From Methylophaga sp. (lineage in GTDB: Bacteria > Pseudomonadota > Gammaproteobacteria > Nitrosococcales > Methylophagaceae), in NCBI GenBank assembly GCA_026988435.1, contig JALSLH010000068.1, positions 1 to 39,110 on the forward strand: a stretch of 39,110 bases of DNA, read 5' to 3'. Of this stretch, positions 25,997 through 32,870 are shown piece by piece. How positions within the stretch are numbered: position 1 is the stretch's first letter; every line of letters starts with the position of its first letter. The notes beneath the pieces were generated by a model. It was not told the origin of the DNA and did no database searches. It was given only the letters and a program-made list of their open reading frames with translations. Position numbers and translations under genes: made by a program.

Positions 25997-26039
25997 AGTA
26001 AAAAAACGAGCGACACCCAAAACTAGATGGCGCTCGTTT
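25997..26039 (-). terminator. Terminator of hxlA copy 2
   Basis: AAACGAGCG (26004-26012) and CGCTCGTTT (26031-26039) form a 9-bp stem followed on the minus strand by a T run. It makes hxlA copy 2 a single-gene transcript. Confidence 0.9.
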
Positions 26040-26076
26040 CTTTAAATTCTACTTTAGAGAAAACTCTAATAGAAGA

Positions 26077-26718
26077 TTATGCCGCATCAACTAATGCACG
26101 CAATTCTTTAGCTGAATCAGCTGGGGAATCTGCACCGTAGATTGCAGCACCAACAACAACAATTGTTGCGCCAGCTTGAACTGTGCTTTGGATTGTATCT
26201 TTGTTGATACCACCAGCAACTGAAATACGAACACCAAGGTTCAAATCAGCAATCAGTTTTAAGTCAGCAAAAGGTGTTTGGCCAGCTGCTTGTGCATCAA
26301 GACCTGTGTGAACACCAATGATTTGTGCGCCATTTGCAGCTGCTTCAGTTGCACATTTCGCTTTATCTTTTACGCTGATTAAATCGATTTGAGCTTCAGC
26401 ATTGTTAGCATTAGCTGCTTTGATTACGCCGCCCATTGTCGCTTTATCAGAAGCACCAAGAACAGTACAGATGTCACCACCTGCTTCATAGAAAGGTGTA
26501 GACTCATATTCACCAGCATCCATTGTTTTAAGGTCAACAAGGATTAATTTGTTAGGGAATTTAGCTTTTAATGCTGTAACAAGTTCTAGGCCGTTATATT
26601 TGATACAAGGTGTACCAATTTCTAAAATGTCAACATAAGGTGCTACTTGCTCTGCAAGTGCTACTGTTGCATCAAAATCTAGAGAATCTAGAGCCATTTG
26701 GATAAGTGCTTTTGCCAT
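26077..26718 (-). CDS. hxlA: 3-hexulose-6-phosphate synthase, copy 2
   Basis: Second HPS, 213 residues, with the same catalytic motif (D62-x-K64-x-x-D67, 'VDLKTMDAG') and a C-terminal half almost identical to copy 1; differences concentrate in the middle (for instance extra cysteines 'GDICTVLG' and 'KAKCATEAA'). It is transcribed alone from a near-consensus promoter overlapping a large palindrome and ends at a strong terminator. The leader AGGAGCATGTCAAC before ATG resembles that of copy 1 (AGGAGTATGTAAAC), so the duplication included the ribosome site. Two copies probably raise capacity or give separate control. Confidence 0.97.
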   Translation of the reverse strand: MAKALIQMALDSLDFDATVALAEQVAPYVDILEIGTPCIKYNGLELVTALKAKFPNKLILVDLKTMDAGEYESTPFYEAGGDICTVLGASDKATMGGVIKAANANNAEAQIDLISVKDKAKCATEAAANGAQIIGVHTGLDAQAAGQTPFADLKLIADLNLGVRISVAGGINKDTIQSTVQAGATIVVVGAAIYGADSPADSAKELRALVDAA

Positions 26719-26775
26719 GTTGACATGCTCCTAATAAAGGTTAGTTAAATAAATACGTTAAAAATACGCTGGTGG

Positions 26776-26823
26776 AATATAATCGATTTTAGACATAAAT
26801 GTCAATCTGACAATCTTTATGTC
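26776..26823 (-). promoter_or_regulatory. hxlA copy 2 promoter with nested palindromic operator
   Basis: TTGACA (-35, 26800-26805) and TATATT (-10, 26776-26781) with an 18-base spacer. The -35 box sits inside a nested inverted repeat at 26792-26823: outer arms GACATAAA/TTTATGTC, inner arms TGTCA/TGACA around GAT. This looks like a dimeric regulator site overlapping the promoter; the regulator is unknown. Copy 1 has the same promoter spacing but not this palindrome. Confidence 0.7.
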
Positions 26824-26924
26824 ATAGAAAAAGCACTGTTTTTAATAGCTGGACAGTCGTATTTGTTTTGTGACAAGATTAACGAAATAGTAATTTGCGC
26901 GTAGTGTGTAATCTGTGGGGTAGG

Positions 26925-27767
26925 ATGAATTTAGAAACAATAGATGGCTTTATTATCGATATGGATGGTGTGCTCTGGCATGGAAGTGATCCTATTGACG
27001 GTTTAGTTGCGTTTTTTTCTGTGCTAAGAGAGGTGGCGATACCATTTGTTTTGGCAACAAATAATGCCAGCCTAACGCAACAGCAATATATCGATAAATT
27101 AGCAACAATGGGCGTGACCGTTATTGCCGATGAGATTTTGACATCGAGCATGGCCACGGCAACTTATTTAGCCGAGCATCAGCCAGATGAGAAAAGACGT
27201 GTATTTGTCATTGGTGAAGATGGTTTGCGAGAACCATTGATTGCACAAGGATTCACATTAACGGATTTATATCAAGTAAACCAAGTTGATAAAGGGATTA
27301 CAGATCAAGGTGCCGATCTTGTTGTCAGTGGTTTAGACCGTAAACTCACATGGGATAAATTAGCAACAGCAACCCTAAATATAAGAGCCGGCGCAAAATT
27401 CTATGCGACTAATGCTGACACAACATTGCCTACTGAATTGGGCGAGGTGATGGGTAATGGTGGCACGATTGCAGCATTAGAAGCGGTAACAGGGGCAACA
27501 GCGATAAGCATAGGTAAACCCGAGCCGATCTTATACCAGCAAGCATTAACATTATTGGGTACAAAAGCGGAGAATACGGTCGCCATTGGCGATAGATTAA
27601 ATACTGATATTCTAGGCGCGGTAAATGCGGGAATGCGTAGTATTTTGGTGCTAACCGGTGTTTCTAGCGAACAAGACATCAAAGATGTTGATTATCAGCC
27701 CACTTGGATCATGGATGATATTCGAGCGATAACAAATAAATTAACAATATTTGGAGAATTAAAATGA
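26925..27767 (+). CDS. HAD-superfamily IIA phosphatase (NagD-like)
   Basis: A 280-residue phosphatase: motif I 'FIIDMDGVLW' with nucleophile D12 and D14, motif II 'LATNNAS', motif III/IV 'GKPEP' and 'AIGDRLNTDI'. The IIA cap type and length fit NagD, p-nitrophenyl phosphatase or phosphoglycolate phosphatase; the substrate cannot be fixed. I start at ATG 26925; a TTG 30 bases upstream is less likely. The stop overlaps dhaK by four bases (ATGA), so the two are coupled, which points to a sugar or triose phosphate substrate. It is divergent from hxlA copy 2. Confidence 0.9.
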   Translation: MNLETIDGFIIDMDGVLWHGSDPIDGLVAFFSVLREVAIPFVLATNNASLTQQQYIDKLATMGVTVIADEILTSSMATATYLAEHQPDEKRRVFVIGEDGLREPLIAQGFTLTDLYQVNQVDKGITDQGADLVVSGLDRKLTWDKLATATLNIRAGAKFYATNADTTLPTELGEVMGNGGTIAALEAVTGATAISIGKPEPILYQQALTLLGTKAENTVAIGDRLNTDILGAVNAGMRSILVLTGVSSEQDIKDVDYQPTWIMDDIRAITNKLTIFGELK

Positions 27768-28753
27768 AGAAGATGATAAACGGTGTTAAAAGTCTATTAG
27801 AAGAAAGCTTAAATGGCTTTGCTAAAGCACATAAAGATATTATTACTTTTAATCATCAACCTCATTTTATTAAAAGAAAACAGGCTAAACAGGCGGGCAA
27901 AGTTGCATTAGTTTCGGGTGGCGGTTCAGGGCACGAGCCTTTACACACAGGGCTGGTTGGTGAGGGCATGTTAGACGCTGCTTGTCCGGGACAAATTTTC
28001 ACATCACCCACGCCCGATCAAATGGTGGCGGCGGCAGAATCAGTAGAAAATGGCGGGGGTGTTTTATTTATCGTTAAGAATTATGCTGGCGATGTGATGA
28101 ACTTTGAGATTGCGGGTGAAATGTTAGATTGCCAGCATGAAACTATTTTAGTCAGTGATGATGTCTCGTTACCTAAAGATCATAGTACTGGTCGTCGTGG
28201 CGTTGCTGGTACTTTAATTGTAGAAAAAATTGTTGGCGCGGCGGCAGAGCAAGGCGCAAGTTTGGCAGAGTGTAAAGCATTGGGCGAACGTGTTAATAAT
28301 GCTACCGCCTCAATGGGGGTGGCATTAACAAGTTGCACAGTGCCGGCCTTGGGTAAGCCTACTTTTGATCTTGCAGAAGATGAAATGGAAATGGGGGTAG
28401 GGATCCACGGTGAACAGGGGCGAGCAACAATGAAGCAAGCCAGTGCCAGTGAAATCGTTGCACAGATTGCAGATGCAATTAATGATGATCTTAAACCCCA
28501 AACAGGGCAGAAAGTATTACTTCATATCAATGGCTTAGGTGCAACGCCTGCAATGGAACTGTATTTACTTTATGAATTAGCTGAGCAGTATTGGCAAGAA
28601 AAGGGTGTTGAAGTTGTACGCTCATTGGTCGGCAATTACACCACATCACTTGATATGGCGGGTGCATCTATTACGGTTACCTTACTGGACGATGAAATGA
28701 TTAGCTTGTGGGATGCACCGGTGCATACGGCTAATTTACGCTGGGGTAGTTGA
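27764..28753 (+). CDS. dhaK: Dihydroxyacetone kinase subunit DhaK
   Basis: The 329-residue subunit binds dihydroxyacetone covalently as a hemiaminal through H215 ('MGVGIHGEQGR'). Other motifs: 'LVSGGGSGHEPLHTGLVGEGMLDAACPGQIFTSPT' with the GSGHEP loop, and 'KNYAGDVMNFE'. It needs DhaL for phosphate transfer; in PTS-type enzymes DhaM re-phosphorylates the ADP on DhaL. It is coupled to the HAD phosphatase gene. dhaL, normally next, is 600 bases away on the other strand, past a GxxExxY gene with flanking repeats. Confidence 0.95.
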   Translation: MKKMINGVKSLLEESLNGFAKAHKDIITFNHQPHFIKRKQAKQAGKVALVSGGGSGHEPLHTGLVGEGMLDAACPGQIFTSPTPDQMVAAAESVENGGGVLFIVKNYAGDVMNFEIAGEMLDCQHETILVSDDVSLPKDHSTGRRGVAGTLIVEKIVGAAAEQGASLAECKALGERVNNATASMGVALTSCTVPALGKPTFDLAEDEMEMGVGIHGEQGRATMKQASASEIVAQIADAINDDLKPQTGQKVLLHINGLGATPAMELYLLYELAEQYWQEKGVEVVRSLVGNYTTSLDMAGASITVTLLDDEMISLWDAPVHTANLRWGS

Positions 28754-28762
28754 AAAGGAATT

Positions 28763-28790
28763 CACCACAGAGGCACGGAGGACACAGAGA
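28763..28790 (+). repeat. ACCACAGAGGCAC repeat, left copy
   Basis: CACCACAGAGGCACGGAGGA...AGAGA lies between dhaK and the GxxExxY gene. It is the same family as 22943, 23096 (inverted), 29202 and 29309 (inverted). It contains GGAGG (28777-28781) and AGAGA, the only purine-rich sites before the GxxExxY start, so the repeat may supply its ribosome site. Confidence 0.9.
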
Positions 28791-28796
28791 TACAAT

Positions 28797-29171
28797 ATGG
28801 AAGATAATATTTTAACAGGTGAAATTATCGGTGCGGCGATTGAGGTTCATCGACACCTGGGGCCAGGATTATTAGAATCTGCTTATGAGGAATGCATGAT
28901 GCATGAACTGAGGCACAGAAAGTTAAGCGTGAAGCGCCAGCTTGAACTGCCATTGATGTATAAAGGTCTTCAGCTCAATGCTAATTATCGGATAGATTTA
29001 TTAGTCAATGATCTAGTTATCATTGAATTAAAGTCTGTTCAGAGAATTGAAAATATACATAAGGCGCAATTACTAACGTATTTAAAATTAGCAAAATTAC
29101 GACACGGACTACTATTAAACTTTAACGTGCCAATAATGAAACAAGGTATTTGTAGGCTAGTAAATGGTTAG
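28797..29171 (+). CDS. GxxExxY-family protein (PD-(D/E)xK nuclease-like)
   Basis: The 124-residue protein has the family motif in 'HRHLGPGLLESAYEECMMHEL' (GLLESAY) and a likely nuclease-fold core: 'YRIDLLVNDLVIIELKSV' gives Asp followed by Glu-x-Lys. The family is widespread, is often bordered by exactly this repeat, and has no firm function. I start at ATG 28797; translation further upstream only reads through the repeat. Flanked by repeats on both sides, it looks like the cargo of a small mobile or gene-converted unit inserted between dhaK and dhaL. Confidence 0.9.
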   Translation: MEDNILTGEIIGAAIEVHRHLGPGLLESAYEECMMHELRHRKLSVKRQLELPLMYKGLQLNANYRIDLLVNDLVIIELKSVQRIENIHKAQLLTYLKLAKLRHGLLLNFNVPIMKQGICRLVNG

Positions 29172-29201
29172 CTTGAGGAATAAACTGCTTACATAAATTT
29201 T

Positions 29202-29336
29202 ACCACAGAGGCACGGAGGGCACAGAGATAGAAGTAAATGATTAATTTTTAACAATTGAAATTTGTTGACACTCTGAATGAAGACCATTCCAATGTTAAT
29301 TCAAAAAACTCTGTGACCTCTGTGTCTCTGTGGTGA
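29202..29336. repeat. Inverted pair of ACCACAGAGGCAC repeats, right side
   Basis: Direct copy ACCACAGAGGCACGGAGGGC... (29202-29228) and inverted copy ending CTGTGTCTCTGTGGTGAA (29309-29336) face each other across 80 bases with no gene. With the left copy at 28763 they bracket the GxxExxY gene. Confidence 0.9.
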
Positions 29337-29348
29337 ATAAAATAAATG

Positions 29349-29972
29349 TTAATGAGAGTCCAAAACATCAGCAATAGCACAAATCATCAATTGGCTAGTC
29401 CTCGCGCCAGCATCAATATGGCCAATTGCACGTTCACCTAAAAATGAGGCGCGGCCTTTGGTCGCGATCATGTCTTTGGTTGACTCCATTCCTACAATGG
29501 CGACGGCTTTTGCATTGTCGAGTGTTACGGCTAAGGGAGCATTACTCGCCGCATCAGCTTGCAAGCTATTGGCAACGGGAATAAGTGTATCCAACATGGT
29601 TTTTTCACCAAGATCGGCTTTGCCACGTTTTTTAACCGATTCGACACCTTGGGAAAATATTTCTGAGAATGCAGTTAGGTCTAATTCCTGCCCTTTTGCC
29701 GCTTTACCCATACTGACAAATAAAGTTCCAAACAGTGAGCCAGAAGCACCACCCATAGTAGACATTAATGTCATGCCTATTTTCATAAAAGCAGCAGACC
29801 AATTCATAGTAGTCAATTCTTCGCTAACATTGTTCAAGGCATCCAAACCGCGTTGCAAATTCACCACATGGTCACCATCACCGATAGCACGATCAAGCTC
29901 TGCCACTTCATCAGCATTAGCATTAATCGTGTTTTGAATAGCGGTAATAATATTAGGTAATGATGTTGTCAT
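29349..29972 (-). CDS. dhaL: Dihydroxyacetone kinase subunit DhaL
   Basis: The 207-residue ADP/ATP-binding subunit has the Mg-binding aspartates D27, D32 and D34 ('ELDRAIGDGDHVVNLQRG'), 'MGGASGSLFGTLF' for the nucleotide, and the C-terminal 'GRASFLGERAIGHIDAGARTS'. Length fits the separate DhaL of split kinases (about 210 residues). It is on the opposite strand to dhaK, convergent, with the repeat element between. AGGAG precedes its ATG. No dhaM is seen here. Whether it uses ATP directly or a PTS protein cannot be decided. Confidence 0.94.
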   Translation of the reverse strand: MTTSLPNIITAIQNTINANADEVAELDRAIGDGDHVVNLQRGLDALNNVSEELTTMNWSAAFMKIGMTLMSTMGGASGSLFGTLFVSMGKAAKGQELDLTAFSEIFSQGVESVKKRGKADLGEKTMLDTLIPVANSLQADAASNAPLAVTLDNAKAVAIVGMESTKDMIATKGRASFLGERAIGHIDAGARTSQLMICAIADVLDSH

Positions 29973-30018
29973 AGATACTCCTGCTTGTCATTAATTCAGC
30001 GGTTACTTCCCAAGCTCC

Positions 30019-30048
30019 GTCATTCCGGCAGGCTTGTAGCCGGAATCT
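30019..30048. repeat. REP-like palindrome overlapping the toxin gene end
   Basis: GTCATTCCGGC...GCCGGAATCT, a single member of the REP-like family. It covers the last codons and the stop codon of the MazF-like gene. Confidence 0.88.
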
Positions 30049-30400
30049 TGAGTTTAAATAAATCGTGCAGTGCTTTCACAATCTGCTTTTGATCGTTGGC
30101 ACAAAGTGAACCTGCTTTTCTAATAATTAATTGGTCATCTAATGTGAATAGTTTCATGCGAACTATTGATGCAGAAGGAAGGCCTGCAGAATCAAGATTG
30201 GTAATATCAGTATCGAGAGGCCAATCAGAATTTTGAGCACTGGTAATCATGGCAAGCACTGACTGCCCGACTTTCTGGTTAAAATTAGATTTGTTAGATA
30301 ATACTAGAGCAGGTCGTCGCTTGCTTGTTGTTTTATCGGTAAGAGGAAAAGGTACAACAACAACATCAAACAGTTCAAAGCTCACTATAGGCTTCCTCAT
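30020..30400 (-). CDS. MazF/PemK-like mRNA interferase toxin
   Basis: A 126-residue protein with 'FDVVVVPFPLTDKTTSKRRPALVLSN', the PemK/MazF core, and 'SASIVRMKLFTLDD', the second conserved block. Such toxins cut mRNA at short sequences. The last nine residues (KIPATSLPE) and the stop codon are read from a REP-like palindrome, so the native C terminus was replaced or extended. Start: ATG at 30400 overlaps the antitoxin by 26 bases; a GTG at 30385 with GAGGA six to eight bases upstream is also possible and may be the true start. Cotranscribed with the antitoxin. Confidence 0.85.
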   Translation of the reverse strand: MRKPIVSFELFDVVVVPFPLTDKTTSKRRPALVLSNKSNFNQKVGQSVLAMITSAQNSDWPLDTDITNLDSAGLPSASIVRMKLFTLDDQLIIRKAGSLCANDQKQIVKALHDLFKLKIPATSLPE

Positions 30401-30611
30401 CTTCAGCAGAAGCCCACTCAGTTAGTGTGCCTTGAAGGCTTTGTGCAAAAACAGTGTCAACTGATCGTGCTTTGCGAATATGTACATTGCTATCTTCTAT
30501 ATCAAAAGCAATAGTATCGCCTGCACCTAAATGAAGTAAGTTGCGAACAGGTTCGGGAACCGTAGTCTGATATTTGCTTGTTAATTTACTCACCGAAGTT
30601 GAAATCATCAT
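30375..30611 (-). CDS. MazE/AbrB-like antitoxin
   Basis: A 78-residue protein with a SpoVT/AbrB swapped-hairpin DNA-binding domain: 'VSKLTSKYQTTVPEPVRNLLHLGAGDTIAFDIED' (about 7-40), followed by an acidic tail that would bind the toxin. It overlaps the MazF-like gene. Repression of its own promoter through the GGTAAT repeats upstream is likely. Confidence 0.87.
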   Translation of the reverse strand: MMISTSVSKLTSKYQTTVPEPVRNLLHLGAGDTIAFDIEDSNVHIRKARSVDTVFAQSLQGTLTEWASAEDEEAYSEL

Positions 30612-30625
30612 TTTCTCTCTTTTTA

Positions 30626-30658
30626 GGTAATACTAGCATTACCCATTACCTGCGTCAA
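30626..30658 (-). promoter_or_regulatory. Antitoxin-toxin promoter with GGTAAT operator
   Basis: TTGACG (-35, 30653-30658) and TAGTAT (-10, 30630-30635) with a 17-base spacer. The palindrome GGTAAT-6-ATTACC (30626-30643) covers the -10 box, and a third half-site (30645-30650) lies in the spacer. This fits autorepression by an AbrB-type antitoxin. Confidence 0.7.
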
Positions 30659-30675
30659 ATGTATTATAGCAGGCA

Positions 30676-30710
30676 AAAAAAAGCCCCAACCGTGAGGCCG
30701 AGGCTTTTTA
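30676..30710 (-). terminator. Porin gene terminator
   Basis: On the minus strand AAAAAGCC...GGCTTTTTTTT forms a hairpin with a T run 55 bases beyond the porin stop codon. Its AAGCC/GGCTT arms also carry A/T tracts on the plus strand. Confidence 0.8.
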
Positions 30711-30763
30711 AATCTTCAAGCATCAAATCATACGATTTGAGACTTTAAGTTGTTCAGTATTCT

Positions 30764-31903
30764 TTAGAAGAATACGAAACCACCAATGCCGTAAATATCT
30801 TGGTCAAGACCAGTATTTAGATCATCTTCAACTTTAGTGTATTCAGCAACCAATTTTAGGTTAGCGTTTACATCATGATAAACACCAACAGTAATGCGGT
30901 CGATGGTGTCATCATTTGCATTACCTACACCATAAGCAGCAGTTCTTGCAGCGTTGCTACTGTCATCTTCTAATTTTGAATAGTTAGCTGATACTAAAGT
31001 AGAACCATTAAAGCGGTAACCAGCTTGAACAATATATTGAGACCATTCACGTTCAACTGTTGCACTAGATGAACCTTGAGCGTCTGAGTATTGAGCCATA
31101 AACTCAAAACCACCAAGAGCTAAAGTACCACCAACAGTCCATGCTTGAGAGTTATCTTTAAGATCGGCTGCATTACGTATTTTATCACCTTGATACATAG
31201 CACTTAACCATACTAAGTAGCTACCACCATCAAATGCGCCAGTGTAAGATAAGTCACCTTCATAACGTAAATCTTCAGAATCCACACCACCAGAAGTGAT
31301 TGAACCTGTAGGTTTACCAGAAAGTGAAGAAACAGCAACTGCGCTATCCATAACTGCTAAAGCAACTTTGAAACCGTTCATGTCGTTAGAAGTCCATTTA
31401 ACTTGTGAACGCCAAGAAGCGTAGTCATAACCAAGACCGATACCACCAAAAGTCGTTACACCGTTACCGCCTGTGCCGTAACCAATACCGAAAAGTGTTT
31501 GCTCAGTTAAGATATTGTGTGAACCGTAAAGACCTAATGCTTTACCCGCTAAGATTTGACCGAATGAACCGTCAACTGTAAAATAAACTTCACGTTGTTC
31601 AAAGCCAGCATAGCTGTTTGGGTTTGTACCAGGGCTGAAAGAGATATGTGCTGCGATATCAAGACCATTCATTGTTGGTGCTTTCATATCGAAGTTTAAG
31701 AATGCTGGTAATAGACCATCACGAACTTCATTGAAGTCATCAGCGCCACTATTATTATCGCTTGTGTGAACGATAAATTGGTTAACTAGTCCACTAACGC
31801 CTAATTCCCAGCCGTCGTTGCCTGCAACTGTTACTGCTTGTGCAGAAGTTGATGCTGCTGCAAATGCAACAAGACCAGCTAATACTTTTTTATTAAATGT
31901 CAT
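30764..31903 (-). CDS. Outer-membrane porin
   Basis: A 379-residue general porin of the Gram-negative type. It has a signal peptide (residues 1-23, ending SAQA), alternating beta strands throughout, Gly/Tyr/Ser-rich loops, and the C-terminal phenylalanine (GGFVFF) needed for outer-membrane insertion. 'LAGKALGLYGSHNILTEQTLFG' resembles the constriction-loop region. AAGG lies nine bases before ATG. It is single, with its own terminator, and has a long leader containing a TAACCG/CGGTTA hairpin (31951-31972). Substrate not predictable. Confidence 0.9.
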   Translation of the reverse strand: MTFNKKVLAGLVAFAAASTSAQAVTVAGNDGWELGVSGLVNQFIVHTSDNNSGADDFNEVRDGLLPAFLNFDMKAPTMNGLDIAAHISFSPGTNPNSYAGFEQREVYFTVDGSFGQILAGKALGLYGSHNILTEQTLFGIGYGTGGNGVTTFGGIGLGYDYASWRSQVKWTSNDMNGFKVALAVMDSAVAVSSLSGKPTGSITSGGVDSEDLRYEGDLSYTGAFDGGSYLVWLSAMYQGDKIRNAADLKDNSQAWTVGGTLALGGFEFMAQYSDAQGSSSATVEREWSQYIVQAGYRFNGSTLVSANYSKLEDDSSNAARTAAYGVGNANDDTIDRITVGVYHDVNANLKLVAEYTKVEDDLNTGLDQDIYGIGGFVFF

Positions 31904-32446
31904 TTCTGTATACCTTATATTTGTTAAACAGATTACTAAATATTCTCTCGTAACCGGAGTTAATCTCGGTTAAGAGGCTATTCTCCACGTTTTAGCCCGC
32001 TTTGCAACACATTTACAACAAAAAAAAGATATTTTTACAATATTTACTACTTCTGTGTGTTTTTTACCACAAAATAACTGTTTTGACTGAATTTATAACA
32101 CTTTGGGTGGATGTTTATAATTGAGATGGTATACCTGAAGAATAAATATTTTTGGCATTCCCACCTGTTGCACCTCCATCATCCTGCATGTTGAACTTCC
32201 GTCACCTCCGCATGTTGCACCTTCGTCATCCCCGCATGTTTTAAGCGGGGATCTACTTTCGAGGTATATAGATTCCGGCTACAAGCCTACCGGAATGACG
32301 AAGAAATAAAAGCTACCGAAACGAAGTAACCGAAGGGTAAATGACGATGCTTGTGTTTGCCGGAATGATGACTTTTGTGTTTTCCTCAAAAAGGAGGTGA
32401 TATTGTTATAATTTCTATTCAGATGAAAACGTTAATGGAACATACA
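31904..32446. other. Intergenic region: porin leader and repeats
   Basis: No gene is seen in these 540 bases. The first 100 bases are the porin leader, then about 100 bases are very AT-rich and probably hold the porin promoter. A REP cluster occupies 32155-32299. Degenerate half-repeats follow to about 32370, and AAGGAGGTGAT at 32391-32401 matches the complement of the 16S rRNA 3' end but precedes only a 16-codon reading frame (32423-32473). Confidence 0.7.
32155..32299. repeat. REP-like pair preceded by tandem half-repeats
   Basis: Palindromes at 32225-32255 (GTCATCCCCGC...GCGGGGATCTA) and 32269-32299 (TAGATTCCGGC...CCGGAATGAC) form an inverted pair. Before them, three decayed left halves with a period of about 24 bases (each like CGTCAYCYCCGCATGTTG) run from 32155 to 32224. 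Confidence 0.82.
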
Positions 32447-32480
32447 AAAAAGCCCCAACATTTAAAATGCTAGGGCTTTT
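32447..32480 (-). terminator. tRNA-Phe terminator
   Basis: On the minus strand AAAAGCCCTAGCATTTTAAATGTTGGGGCTTTTTT forms a long hairpin followed by T residues, right after the tRNA 3' end. Confidence 0.88.
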
Positions 32481-32487
32481 ATATAAA

Positions 32488-32563
32488 TGGTGGCTCGACC
32501 TGGAATCGAACCAGGGACACAGGGATTTTCAATCCCTTGCTCTACCGACTGAGCTATCGAGCC
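32488..32563 (-). tRNA. tRNA-Phe (anticodon GAA)
   Basis: 76 bases with encoded CCA. Acceptor GGCTCGA pairs with TCGAGCC; D arm GCTC...GAGC; anticodon stem GGGAT/ATCCC around loop TTGAAAA, giving anticodon GAA; T loop GTTCGATTC. The minus-strand gene has its own terminator. Confidence 0.97.
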
Positions 32564-32708
32564 ACACAAGGTCGCGTATTAAACCCTTAGCATCGTTCTG
32601 TGTCAAGTTAAAATTATTTATTTAATGTTATTTTTGTCGCATTGGTGTTTATGAAAGGTGGTGTATGCCCGTGTTCATTTAACATGCAGGCAACTATGAC
32701 TAGGCTTC

Positions 32709-32783
32709 GTCATCCCCGAGATCTTTTATCGGGGATCTATATAAATTAGGCGTAGATTCCCGCTTAAAGCATGCGGGAATGAC
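32709..32783. repeat. Inverted pair of REP-like palindromes
   Basis: GTCATCCCCGA...TCGGGGATCTA (32709-32739) and TAGATTCCCGC...GCGGGAATGAC (32753-32783), 13 bases apart. A decayed third half follows near 32790-32808. The rest of the gap from tRNA-Phe (32564) to 32870 has no gene. Confidence 0.88.
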
Positions 32784-32870
32784 GAGAGATTAAAGCATGC
32801 GGAAATGAAAAAAATTAAAGAAAGAGAAGATGACGGAAGATTGAATGGTCACGGGTATATGTCATTGTAA

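Noticed and set aside
28713-28796. In-frame extension of the GxxExxY protein through 'TTEARRTQR'
   Set aside because: These residues are only the translation of the ACCACAGAGGCAC repeat, and the frame runs back into the end of dhaK; the ATG at 28797 gives the usual family start.
22943-29336. CRISPR array
   Set aside because: Copies are few, far apart, partly inverted and without regular spacers; no cas gene is present.
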